Assembly: GCA_002771075.1 (NCBI GenBank)
Contig: PCXM01000026.1
Coordinates: 2,777 to 12,245, forward strand
Direction of reading: 5' to 3'
Source: Candidatus Zambryskibacteria bacterium CG10_big_fil_rev_8_21_14_0_10_34_34
GTDB lineage: Bacteria; Patescibacteriota; Minisyncoccia; Phycocordibacterales; WO2-35-19
DNA length: 9,469 nt
In this document: positions 1-6,022 of the stretch, piece after piece
Numbering within the stretch: position 1 is the first letter of the stretch
Layout: every line of letters begins with the position of its first letter
Notes under the pieces: generated by a model
Told to the model about the DNA's origin: nothing
The model's input: only the letters and a program-made list of their open reading frames with translations
Databases searched by the model: none
Translations under genes and position numbers: made by a program

Positions 1-74
1 TTGCTCTTTCGGGAGAGATAGTTAAAAATGCTGTTAATTCTATTTTTCAAAAATATCCTTCAATTCAACATTAA
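1..74 (+). CDS. C-terminal tail of an upstream gene (partial)
   Basis: An open frame enters from the left edge with its first full codon at position 3 and ends at TAA 72-74. The visible tail is about 23 residues, starting ALSGEIVKNA and ending KYPSIQH. It is too short to name. It is followed after 21 bases by the next start on the same strand, so it is probably the preceding member of the same operon. The other two forward frames stop within the first 25 bases, which makes this the only frame that can carry a gene end here. Confidence 0.4.
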   Translation, partial: ALSGEIVKNAVNSIFQKYPSIQH

Positions 75-95
75 TTTAAACAATTTAAATATAAT

Positions 96-491
96 ATGAA
101 AAAGTTCTTCTTGTTTACGTTTTTAGGGACAATCTTGCCTACAATGGTAATGGCTCAAAATATAAGTGAGTCAATATCTAATGATGGGGTTGCTTACGCC
201 TCTGTTTTTGCTGATAATTTTTCTTTGCTTTTGTCTATTGTTATCGGGATTATTGCTACATTTTTTGTTTTTAGAGTAGCCAGAAAACTTGGAGGTGGAC
301 TCTTCGGTTTGGTCCTTAATTATGTTGGAATCGGAATGCTCTTTGTAGTGTTAGGCACTATAGTTATGGTTGTTGATAAATGGGTTTTATATTTTTGGAT
401 TAATGTTTCCAGCACAGTCTTTTTTGCTATAGGATACATATTTATGGTTATTGGTGCCAATAAACTCTTTAAAGGCATAATGAATACTTAA
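96..491 (+). CDS. small membrane protein, signal peptide plus three membrane segments
   Basis: I do not recognise the family. The 131-residue product begins with a signal-like stretch (MKK, then a hydrophobic run ending in VMA before Q21, a plausible signal peptidase I site). A short polar segment follows, then three hydrophobic segments at about 42-60, 71-93 and 104-125. A Gly-rich turn (KLGGGLFG) with flanking basic residues lies between the first two. No catalytic motif is visible. The stop is 1 base before the histidine kinase start, so the two are very probably co-transcribed and translationally linked. A role as membrane partner or input component of that sensor is an inference from position only. 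The start lacks a Shine-Dalgarno sequence, like the other core genes here. Confidence 0.7.
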   Translation: MKKFFLFTFLGTILPTMVMAQNISESISNDGVAYASVFADNFSLLLSIVIGIIATFFVFRVARKLGGGLFGLVLNYVGIGMLFVVLGTIVMVVDKWVLYFWINVSSTVFFAIGYIFMVIGANKLFKGIMNT

Positions 492-492
492 T

Positions 493-2259
493 ATGAATAT
501 TGCGCTTCTATCAGGCGCCATAATGTCTCTTATTTTAATTTCAATAGCTTTAATATTGGCTGTTTTTGTTTTTTATTTTTATTTTTTGTTTAAAAAAAGA
601 GGAAGGGAAATAATAAAAGAAAGAGAAGAGTCTACTCGCCGTATCTATGAACTAGCTATCCTTAAAGAATTGGGAGAGAGAGTGGGGTATTCTCTAGATG
701 TGGAAGAAATATTGCAAATTATCACTGGCTCTCTAAAGCAGTTTATAGATTATACTGCTGTCGGTTATATTGTGGTTACTCCTGAAAAAATAAAAATAAA
801 TACTCATATTGAAAAATCTGTCAGTCATTTATTTTTAAAAGAAATGAAAGATAAAATGACTGCATCACTCTCTGCTTTGACTGACCAAACTTTTGATAAA
901 TTTAAATTGGATGAAGTTGTTTCTGGGGCTATTGTTATAGATGAAATCAAGCAAAATATCGGTTCTCTTTTTAATATTCCTTTGGTTATTAGTGGCAAAG
1001 TGGTCGGGGTTTTGACTGTGGCTCATATAAACAAGGGTTTATACAAAGAAGATGATATGACTATTTTGTATAAGATAACTAACCAAGCATCAGAAGCAGT
1101 AACTCGTTTACACGAAGTGGTTAGAATAGAAAAAGGAAAGTTAAATGCGATGGTAGAAAGTATGCAAGATGGCGTCTTAATGGTTGATATGGATTATAGA
1201 GTAGTGGTCGCCAATCCCGCTATCAAAAAAATTATAAAATTTGAAGTAACTAAAGATATAAACATTTTTGATTTTGTTGATACTCTTGGTGGTAAGTTTG
1301 ATATTCATGGAAGACTGGAAGAAGCTTTGGTCAATAAAAAAATTTTTGTTTCTGAAAGAATAAACATCAATGACTCATTTTTTGAAATTGGAGTATATCC
1401 AGTTTTACACTATAATCCGAAAGGAGAAAGTCAGATGCATGGAGCGGTGGTGGTTTTCAATGATATTAGTAAAGATATTGAATTAGAGAGAGTCCGAGAA
1501 GAATTTACAGGTATGATAGTGCATGAACTACGTTCACCTCTTGATGGTATAAAAAAGATAACAGAGTCGGTGGTCGCGGGTAATATTGATAAAAATTCGG
1601 ATAAATTTGATGAGTATTTGAAGTTAATTTATCAGGGCTCTGCCTCAATGCTTGAATTAGTTAATGATATTTTAGATCTTTCTAAACTTCAGTCTGGTAA
1701 ATTTGAAGTTCGTAAAGAACAGGCCAACCTCAAAGAGGTGATAAATAACAGAGTTTCTTTTTATAAGGTTTCAGCTGATGTTAAAAAAATAGGTTTGGAA
1801 ACTTATTTAGATGATAGTTTGCCAGAGTTGGCTGAATTTGATCCTCAAACCTTAAAACAAATTTTAAATAATTTTCTATCAAACTCTTTGAAATTTACTT
1901 CTGTTAACGGTTTGATTTTGGTTTCTGCTTTTGTTTATGACCCTAGGGAACATTTTCCTAAAAATTTTGATAGATCAAAAGTTCCAGTTTTTCCAGAAGA
2001 AAAAGATATCAAAGTGAAAGCGCCTTCTTTATGTGTGGTTGTCTCTGATACTGGCATCGGTATCCCAGAGGATAGTATCAAAGATCTCTTCCATACCTTT
2101 AAACAGGCTAAATTGAGTCCAGAAGATGGAGAAAATAAAGGCACTGGTTTAGGGTTGGTTATTGCCAAAGGTATTGCAGAAGCTCATGGTGGGGCAATTG
2201 GCTTGGTTTCAAAAGAGGGGTTTGGTACTAGTTTTTTCTTTACTATTCCACTTAACTAA
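493..2259 (+). CDS. membrane-anchored GAF-PAS sensor histidine kinase
   Basis: This 588-residue protein is the sensor of a two-component system. Residues about 7-33 form one hydrophobic membrane segment, followed by a charged, probably coiled stretch (34-55). A GAF-like domain covers about 57-210 and a PAS-like domain about 217-330. The dimerisation/phosphoacceptor domain contains the H box with His344 in VHELRSPL. The ATPase domain shows the N box (LNNFLSNSLKF, 458-468), the G1 box (SDTGIGIP, 518-525) and the G2 box (KGTGLGL, 549-555), and the protein ends soon after in a typical FFFTIPL strand. All motifs needed for autophosphorylation are present. With only one membrane segment and no obvious extracellular loop, GAF/PAS probably sense a cytoplasmic signal. 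The receiver protein 40 bases downstream is the likely partner. The ligand cannot be told from sequence. Confidence 0.93.
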   Translation: MNIALLSGAIMSLILISIALILAVFVFYFYFLFKKRGREIIKEREESTRRIYELAILKELGERVGYSLDVEEILQIITGSLKQFIDYTAVGYIVVTPEKIKINTHIEKSVSHLFLKEMKDKMTASLSALTDQTFDKFKLDEVVSGAIVIDEIKQNIGSLFNIPLVISGKVVGVLTVAHINKGLYKEDDMTILYKITNQASEAVTRLHEVVRIEKGKLNAMVESMQDGVLMVDMDYRVVVANPAIKKIIKFEVTKDINIFDFVDTLGGKFDIHGRLEEALVNKKIFVSERININDSFFEIGVYPVLHYNPKGESQMHGAVVVFNDISKDIELERVREEFTGMIVHELRSPLDGIKKITESVVAGNIDKNSDKFDEYLKLIYQGSASMLELVNDILDLSKLQSGKFEVRKEQANLKEVINNRVSFYKVSADVKKIGLETYLDDSLPELAEFDPQTLKQILNNFLSNSLKFTSVNGLILVSAFVYDPREHFPKNFDRSKVPVFPEEKDIKVKAPSLCVVVSDTGIGIPEDSIKDLFHTFKQAKLSPEDGENKGTGLGLVIAKGIAEAHGGAIGLVSKEGFGTSFFFTIPLN

Positions 2260-2279
2260 TGATATTATGTATGTATTAT
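2252..2279 (+). promoter_or_regulatory. possible promoter for the response regulator
   Basis: TTAACT (2252-2257) and TATTAT (2274-2279) are separated by 16 bases, a fair match to a housekeeping promoter, and lie just upstream of the receiver gene. The -35 element overlaps the last codons of the kinase. The region is AT-rich, so a chance match is quite possible; read-through from the kinase gene would also suffice. Confidence 0.3.
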
Positions 2280-2299
2280 AAAATAAAAATGACAAATTT

Positions 2300-2686
2300 A
2301 TGAAAAAAATTTTAATAATAGATGATGACCAGTTTTTTTCTAAAACACTGGAAACTGCTTTACCTAAAGAGAGATATGAGTTGATATCTGCTGAAGATGG
2401 AGAAGTGGGTTTAGAAAAACTTAAATCTGAAAAACCTGACCTTATAATTTTGGATTTGATGATGCCAAAATTAGATGGGACCTCTTTTTTGAAAAAACTC
2501 CAAGAGGATAATGATTTGCCTAAAGTTCCTATCTTGGTTTCCTCCAATCTTTCTAGTGTTAAAAAAATAAGTGATGTAATGTCTATGGGAGTGGTCGGTT
2601 ATGTAATCAAATCAGACGAAAGCTTGCAATCTATTATTCAAGATATTGACCGAGTTTTGGGAGAGGATACTACTAAAGGAGAGTAA
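2300..2686 (+). CDS. stand-alone receiver-domain response regulator
   Basis: The 128-residue product is a single receiver (REC) domain. The acidic cluster is D8-D9-D10, the phosphoacceptor is Asp52 in IILDLMMP, the switch Ser is S81 or S82 in ILVSSN, and the conserved Lys is K104, preceded by the aromatic switch residue Y101. Nothing follows the domain except a short polar tail, so there is no DNA-binding or enzymatic output domain. Such proteins act by protein contact or as phosphorelay intermediates. It lies 40 bases downstream of the histidine kinase, its probable phosphodonor. The start ATG is preceded by an A/T-rich stretch without a Shine-Dalgarno sequence. It runs convergently into the next gene with no spacer. 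Confidence 0.93.
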   Translation: MKKILIIDDDQFFSKTLETALPKERYELISAEDGEVGLEKLKSEKPDLIILDLMMPKLDGTSFLKKLQEDNDLPKVPILVSSNLSSVKKISDVMSMGVVGYVIKSDESLQSIIQDIDRVLGEDTTKGE

Positions 2687-3256
2687 TTATAATATTTTGG
2701 TCATAAGATGGCCGAAGTATACAGCTAGCACATTGCTTGGAATAATACCAAATAGAGTGCCTATTATATAGTCTTTGGTTTTTATTTTGGAAACACCCAT
2801 CAAAATATTTAATACATTAAATGGCATAATGGGAATTATTCTCAATATAACAAGGTCTAAAATTGCATTTTTACCAAGTTTTCCGTTGTATTTATTTATA
2901 TACTTTAAGTATTTATTTTTTAAAATACTTTCTACTCGTTTTTGACCCAATTTTCTTGATATTATAAAAACTAAAAAAGAACTTAAAAATCCACCAATAA
3001 TGGTATAAACTAACCCATATCCAAATCCAAACAAAAGGCCAGCGATAGCCATAAAGGGGGTGGATGGAATAAAAATTGTTCCTACGATATAGATTAATAT
3101 AAAAATAAAGGGAGCCCAAATACCAAAATTTTTAAGATATTCTCTTATTTCTCCTAAGTCAAAATTACTGCCAAATATTTGATAAATAAAAAGTGACCCT
3201 ATTATCAAAATCAAAAAAACAATAAAAAAAATATTTTGCAATTTTTCCCATGACAT
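2687..3256 (-). CDS. TVP38/TMEM64 (VTT/DedA-like) family membrane protein
   Basis: The 189-residue product has hydrophobic segments at about 9-28, 46-63, 65-90, 91-101, 131-155 and 162-183. The family core is visible: IFIPSTPFMAIAGLLFGFGYG (61-81), then GGFLSSFLVFIISRKLG with Arg101, and the reentrant-type segment RIIPIMPFNVLNILMG (139-154). These Pro-Pro-Gly-Phe-Gly and Arg-Ile-Ile-Pro patterns are typical of the VTT domain shared by TVP38/TMEM64 and DedA proteins, some of which are linked to lipid scrambling or flipping. The exact substrate is unknown here. Its stop codon directly abuts the stop of the receiver gene on the other strand. The start has no Shine-Dalgarno and faces the SIMPL gene across a 37-base AT-only-like gap. 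Confidence 0.85.
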   Translation of the reverse strand: MSWEKLQNIFFIVFLILIIGSLFIYQIFGSNFDLGEIREYLKNFGIWAPFIFILIYIVGTIFIPSTPFMAIAGLLFGFGYGLVYTIIGGFLSSFLVFIISRKLGQKRVESILKNKYLKYINKYNGKLGKNAILDLVILRIIPIMPFNVLNILMGVSKIKTKDYIIGTLFGIIPSNVLAVYFGHLMTKIL

Positions 3257-3285
3257 ATTATAATAATATCATTATTTATAAATAA
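3255..3285. repeat. two AT-rich palindromes in a divergent promoter gap
   Basis: The short gap between the divergent VTT and SIMPL genes contains a perfect 7+1+7 inverted repeat (ATATTAT/ATAATAT, 3255-3269) and a perfect 14-base palindrome TTATTTATAAATAA (3272-3285). They may be operator sites or simply part of two overlapping AT-rich -10 regions. In DNA of this composition such palindromes arise by chance fairly easily. Confidence 0.25.
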
Positions 3286-3293
3286 CTAAAAAG

Positions 3294-4106
3294 ATGTTTA
3301 ATCAATTTTTTGGAGAAGAGGGGGCTAATAGAGTTTCAAAGTGGACTGCTATTTCACTTATGCTCCTTTCGGCCTTTCTTTTAATAAAGATTGTTGGAGA
3401 TTTTAAAAAATTGCCAAACATCGGCAGGGAAATTTATCCTCAATCAACCATTAGCGTTTCTGGTACTGGGGAAGTTTATGCTATACCCGATATCGCCACT
3501 TTTAATTTTTCGGTGGTTGAGTTGGGTAGCACCGTGGTGGAAGCTCAAGAAAAAGCCGACCAAAAGATGAGTAAATCTCTAGCTGTAATCCGTCAGTTGG
3601 GAGTAGAAGATAAAGATATTAAAACTACTAGCTACAATGTTTATCCTAAATATGAATGGAATCAGGTTGCTTGTATAACTTACCCTTGCCCTGCTGGTAA
3701 AAATGTTTTGAAAGGTTATGAAATCAGTCAGACCATCACTGTCAAAGTACGAGATACAGAAAAAGTGGCAGATTTGGTCACTAAAGTAGGAGCAACAGAA
3801 GTTTCTAATATAAGTGGAGTAGAATTTACTATTGATGATAAAGATAAGTACGTATCAGAAGCCAGAGAGGAGGCTATTACTGAAGCTAAAACAAAAGCTA
3901 AAGAATTGGCAAAACAACTTGGGGTTCGTTTGGGTAAAATAATGTATTACAATGAAAATGGCAATCACCCTATGTATTATAATGAAAAAGCTATAGGTCT
4001 TGGGGGAGATGCTATGGTTTCTTCAGTAATGCCGGCTAGAGCAGAATTACCAACTGGCGAGAATAAAATCATTTCAGATATAAGTATTACTTATGAGATT
4101 AAATAA
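3294..4106 (+). CDS. SIMPL-domain (DUF541) membrane-anchored protein
   Basis: The 270-residue protein has a cytoplasmic N-terminus, one membrane segment at about 16-34, and then an extracytoplasmic SIMPL domain beginning ISVSGTGEVYAIPDIATFNF (53-72). Further family marks are the DKDIKTTSYNVYPKYEW stretch (107-122), the ISQTITVKVRD strand (144-153), the amphipathic helix rich in EA/KAK repeats (185-208) and VRLGKI (211-216). The function of SIMPL proteins is largely unknown; some bacterial members have been tied to stress or envelope phenotypes. Odd details are a Cys pair (C127, C132), which could form a disulfide outside the cell, and a duplicated MYYNE motif (217-221 and 227-231). There is no Shine-Dalgarno. 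The gene is followed by the promoter and terminator that separate it from secE. Confidence 0.88.
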   Translation: MFNQFFGEEGANRVSKWTAISLMLLSAFLLIKIVGDFKKLPNIGREIYPQSTISVSGTGEVYAIPDIATFNFSVVELGSTVVEAQEKADQKMSKSLAVIRQLGVEDKDIKTTSYNVYPKYEWNQVACITYPCPAGKNVLKGYEISQTITVKVRDTEKVADLVTKVGATEVSNISGVEFTIDDKDKYVSEAREEAITEAKTKAKELAKQLGVRLGKIMYYNENGNHPMYYNEKAIGLGGDAMVSSVMPARAELPTGENKIISDISITYEIK

Positions 4107-4111
4107 TGAAC

Positions 4112-4139
4112 TTGACTTTGTTTTAGATGGGAGTATAAT
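4112..4139 (+). promoter_or_regulatory. near-consensus housekeeping promoter upstream of secE
   Basis: TTGACT (4112-4117), a 16-base spacer and a perfect TATAAT (4134-4139) form the best promoter in the window. Transcription would start near 4146, about 60 bases before secE. It probably drives secE-nusG and perhaps rplK. An intrinsic terminator lies immediately downstream (see next entry), which is unusual. Confidence 0.75.
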
Positions 4140-4155
4140 GAAATTACAATTTAAT

Positions 4156-4180
4156 AAAAAGACCCCGTAAGGGGTTTTTT
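4156..4180 (+). terminator. intrinsic terminator between SIMPL gene and secE
   Basis: An ACCCC (4162-4166) and GGGGT (4171-4175) stem with a GTAA tetraloop is followed by a run of T to 4180. The A run before the stem can extend pairing with the T run and makes the element roughly symmetric. It would stop transcripts from the SIMPL gene, but also lies within the presumed 5' leader made from the promoter at 4112. Confidence 0.75.
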
Positions 4181-4206
4181 AATAAGGAAATTAATAACAA
4201 AATATT

Positions 4207-4383
4207 ATGTCAATAATTAGTTATTTGAAGGAGACAAAAGGAGAACTTTCTCACGTCAATTGGCCTACCAGAAGGCAGTCGGTTATCTTTTCCGTTGTCG
4301 TCATTATTATTTCTATTTTGACTGCTCTCTTTTTAGGTTTGTTTGATTTTGTTTTTTCACGAATTTTGAATTTATTTATCTAA
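4207..4383 (+). CDS. secE: preprotein translocase subunit SecE
   Basis: This 58-codon gene encodes the small SecE subunit that clamps SecY in the inner-membrane translocon. The N-terminal amphipathic part ends in the family hallmark ELSHVNWPTRR (13-23), where the W-P pair and following basic residues are conserved, and a single membrane segment follows (about 26-48). At 58 residues it is the minimal one-span form, without the two extra N-terminal spans of enterobacterial SecE. Its stop is two bases before the nusG start, the order secE-nusG being near universal in bacteria, which supports the call. There is no Shine-Dalgarno close to the start; an AAGGA more than 15 bases upstream is too far to act. 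Confidence 0.93.
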   Translation: MSIISYLKETKGELSHVNWPTRRQSVIFSVVVIIISILTALFLGLFDFVFSRILNLFI

Positions 4384-4385
4384 AT

Positions 4386-4931
4386 ATGAGTAAACAACAA
4401 ATACAAGAAGGTAGAAATTGGTATGCCATCCACACCTATTCTGGCTATGAAAATGCAGTAACCAGAAATTTAAAACAGCGTATTGAATCTTTGGGTATGG
4501 AGGATAAAATTTTTGATGTTATTGTTCCAACAGAAAAGAAAATAAAAATAAAAGGCAACAAACGAGTAGAAGAAGAAGAAAAAATTTATCCAGGATATGT
4601 TTTAGTGGATATGATAGTGACTGATGATTCGTGGTATATAGTGAGGAATACTCCGAGAGTAACTGGTTTCGTTGGGGCTGGAGTTTTCCCAGTGCCACTT
4701 GATCAAAAAGAAGTAGATGAATTATTTAAAAGGATGAATTCAGAAAAGGTCAAACATAATATAGATTTATCTTTAGACGATGCGGTTAAGATAGTTGATG
4801 GGCCATTTAAAGATTTGGAGGGCAAAGTTGGTGAAGTAGACGAAGAGAGGGGCAAAGTCAAAGTATTGGTGCCTATGTTTGGACGCGAAACCCCAGTGGA
4901 GCTGGATTTCTTGCAGGTCAAGAAAATTTAG
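4386..4931 (+). CDS. nusG: transcription elongation/termination factor NusG
   Basis: The 181-residue protein has the usual NusG length. The NGN domain begins at NWYAIHTYSGYENAV (11-25) and includes EKIYPGYVLVDM (65-76) and the NTPRVTGFVG stretch (88-97), which in the family contact RNA polymerase. The C-terminal KOW domain spans about 130-181, with VKIVDGPFKDLEGKVGEVD (134-152) typical of the KOW loop that binds NusE/S10 or Rho. It lies 2 bases after secE, so the pair is surely one operon. No Shine-Dalgarno precedes the ATG; translational coupling from secE could supply ribosomes. The gene ends in TAG and is followed by a 204-base leader region before rplK. Confidence 0.97.
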   Translation: MSKQQIQEGRNWYAIHTYSGYENAVTRNLKQRIESLGMEDKIFDVIVPTEKKIKIKGNKRVEEEEKIYPGYVLVDMIVTDDSWYIVRNTPRVTGFVGAGVFPVPLDQKEVDELFKRMNSEKVKHNIDLSLDDAVKIVDGPFKDLEGKVGEVDEERGKVKVLVPMFGRETPVELDFLQVKKI

Positions 4932-4979
4932 AAAATTAAGAAATGAAATGACTATAATTTTATTAATCCCCCACTATTT

Positions 4980-5007
4980 TTGCTAAAATATATAAAATAT
5001 GCATAAT
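4980..5007 (+). promoter_or_regulatory. possible promoter in the rplK leader
   Basis: TTGCTA (4980-4985) and CATAAT (5002-5007) with a 16-base spacer give a passable promoter. Alternatively TGCTAAAAT (4981-4989) could act as an extended -10. Either would give rplK its own transcript, starting upstream of the hairpin at 5035. AT-rich context lowers confidence. Confidence 0.3.
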
Positions 5008-5034
5008 AATATCGTCAGAATCGGTATTGAAAAT

Positions 5035-5065
5035 AAAAAATTGTCAGGGGCAATGACAATTTTTT
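5035..5065 (+). terminator. perfect 12-bp hairpin with T run: nusG terminator or rplK attenuator
   Basis: AAAAAATTGTCA (5035-5046) and TGACAATTTTTT (5054-5065) pair perfectly around the loop GGGGCAA, and the T run forms the 3' arm. It has the form of an intrinsic terminator, usable in both directions. It sits 70 bases before rplK, so it either ends the secE-nusG transcript or works as an attenuator in the leader of rplK. A TATAAT at 5107-5112 downstream could restart transcription, but its -35 is poor. Confidence 0.65.
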
Positions 5066-5135
5066 GGAACGAATTATAAGCAAAAATGGTGGGGGGTGAT
5101 GATTTTTATAATCGCTCCGCTCATTAAAATCAATT

Positions 5136-5558
5136 ATGGCAAAAAAAATAACAAAAAAAATAAAATTAGTGATAGCGGCGGGTAAAGCAACCCCTGCCCC
5201 CCCTGTTGGTACTGCTTTAGGTCCTGCCGGTATTAATATTGGTGAATTTGTTACCAAATTTAATGAAGCTACTAGAGAGATGACTGGCGCCTTGGTGCCG
5301 GCTGAAATTTCTGTTTACGAAGACAGGACTTTTGATTTTGTCTTAAAAACTTCACCTGCCTCTAGTCTTATTATGAAAGCTATTGGTATAGAAAAAGGGT
5401 CTGGTAAAACACCTATTCAAAAAGCGGGCTCCATCACCCGCAAACAACTTGAAGAAATCGCTCAAACCAAAATGGTTGACCTCAATGCCAATGATTTGGA
5501 TTCGGCAGTCAAAATAATCGCCGGCACTTGTAGGAGTATGGGCGTAGAAGTGCGTTGA
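5136..5558 (+). CDS. rplK: 50S ribosomal protein L11 (uL11)
   Basis: The 140-residue product is full-length L11, which binds the GTPase-associated centre of 23S rRNA at the base of the L7/L12 stalk. The N-terminal domain shows [18 protein letters not shown] (19-36), the proline-rich switch region contacted by thiopeptides and elongation factors. The C-terminal rRNA-binding domain includes [14 protein letters not shown] and ends in [14 protein letters not shown], where the usual GTARSMG is slightly changed to GTCRSMG. It follows nusG, as in most bacteria, but rplA (L1), its normal downstream partner and operon repressor, is not here. There is no Shine-Dalgarno before the ATG. The stop TGA lies in the loop of a strong hairpin. 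Confidence 0.97.
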   Translation: MAKKITKKIKLVIAAGKATPAPPVGTALGPAGINIGEFVTKFNEATREMTGALVPAEISVYEDRTFDFVLKTSPASSLIMKAIGIEKGSGKTPIQKAGSITRKQLEEIAQTKMVDLNANDLDSAVKIIAGTCRSMGVEVR

Positions 5559-5572
5559 ATCGCACTTCTACG
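5543..5572 (+). repeat. perfect 12-bp inverted repeat around the rplK stop codon
   Basis: CGTAGAAGTGCG (5543-5554) and CGCACTTCTACG (5561-5572) are exact reverse complements with the six-base loop TTGAAT. The left arm encodes the last residues of L11 and the loop contains its stop codon. No T run follows, so it is not a standard terminator. It could protect the 3' end of the rplK message, halt exonucleases, or mark an inverted duplication at a junction. Confidence 0.8.
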
Positions 5573-5599
5573 AACCGGAGGCTGACGAGCCGAGGTGGG

Positions 5600-5634
5600 C
5601 CCGCGCAAATTTTCAGCAGAAAATTATGTGTGGG
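5600..5634 (+). repeat. long hairpin with G-U pairs behind rplK
   Basis: The left arm 5600-5614 (CCCGCGCAAATTTTC) pairs with the right arm 5619-5634 around the loop AGCA, giving 15 pairs with one bulged A at 5626. Two of the pairs (G5603-T5631 and G5605-T5629) are G-U wobbles in the plus-strand RNA but would be mismatches in the minus-strand RNA, so the fold favours a plus-strand transcript, such as the 3' untranslated region of rplK. The flanking bases (about 5573-5600) are GC-rich compared with the genes to the left. It could be a dispersed structured element or a small RNA domain. Confidence 0.55.
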
Positions 5635-5662
5635 TAGAGGTGAAAGGGTAATTTATATTTTT

Positions 5663-5696
5663 AAAAAAATGAGCACCGATATCTCTATCGGTGCTC
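5663..5696 (-). terminator. minus-strand intrinsic terminator
   Basis: GAGCACCGATA (5671-5681) and TATCGGTGCTC (5686-5696) pair perfectly around a TCTC loop. Read on the minus strand, the stem is followed after one base by seven T (A run 5663-5669 on plus). It is a textbook terminator for a minus-strand transcript coming from the promoter at 5946-5974. Confidence 0.85.
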
Positions 5697-5915
5697 GATG
5701 ATGAGATTAGGCTTGTGTCTTCGGCATTCACTGGCAAGAAGACTGCGATGACATCTTTTGTGGCTTCTTTCGATACACAGGATTATTATGTCCTGCTTGG
5801 TTGCCATTAACACCAAAGCTTTCACTGCGGATAGCTTGGGTCCACGACGGATTTCTGCTAAATATCGCCTCTTGAATTTTTTCCAACTGAGGGCTCTTTT
5901 TCTTTCAGTATACAC
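5685..5915 (-). CDS. doubtful small basic protein, or decayed gene/small RNA
   Basis: On the minus strand a GTG-started frame of 76 codons runs from 5915 into the terminator. The product is strongly basic (MYTERKRALSWKKFKRR at the start, later SHKRCHRS and SECRRHKP) with a hydrophobic centre, and I recognise no family. The GTG has no Shine-Dalgarno. A perfect one, GGAGG (CCTCC 5935-5939 on plus), instead precedes an ATG at 5929 in another frame, which opens only 23 codons before TAG. A -1 shift in the A run near the GGAAAAAAT stretch of that short frame would join the two into one protein of about 80 residues. So this could be a frameshifted gene, a frameshift-expressed one, or a non-coding RNA of about 275 bases. 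Promoter, SD and terminator are all in order, so transcription is more certain than the coding frame. Confidence 0.3.
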   Translation of the reverse strand: MYTERKRALSWKKFKRRYLAEIRRGPKLSAVKALVLMATKQDIIILCIERSHKRCHRSLLASECRRHKPNLIIEHR

Positions 5916-5945
5916 TTTGTAAAGAGCATTGTTTCCTCCAAACCA

Positions 5946-5974
5946 AATATATACCAGATATCTACTACTGGCAA
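5946..5974 (-). promoter_or_regulatory. minus-strand promoter for the small unit
   Basis: On the minus strand TTGCCA (plus TGGCAA, 5969-5974) and TATATT (plus AATATA, 5946-5951) are spaced by exactly 17 bases. Transcription would begin near 5939, directly at the GGAGG Shine-Dalgarno, giving an extremely short leader. Confidence 0.55.
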
Positions 5975-6022
5975 TTTAAATCAAAATATGTAAGCTTTTG
6001 ATAGAGAAAGGAGTACATTGAA

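Noticed and set aside
1935..2547. Minus-strand open frames opposite the kinase end and receiver gene
   Set aside because: They are antisense shadows of genes with clear domain motifs and show no family features or ribosome sites of their own.
4703..5257. Minus-strand frames opposite nusG and rplK
   Set aside because: These are antisense to two well-conserved genes and have no promoter or ribosome site.
5543..5572. Hairpin after rplK as an intrinsic terminator
   Set aside because: No T run follows on either strand; bases after the stem are AACCGGAGG on plus.
5556..5663. TGA recoding as glycine, extending L11 past its stop
   Set aside because: The next in-frame codons meet a second TGA and do not resemble L11. 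L11 already has full length, and other genes contain no internal TGA needing recoding.
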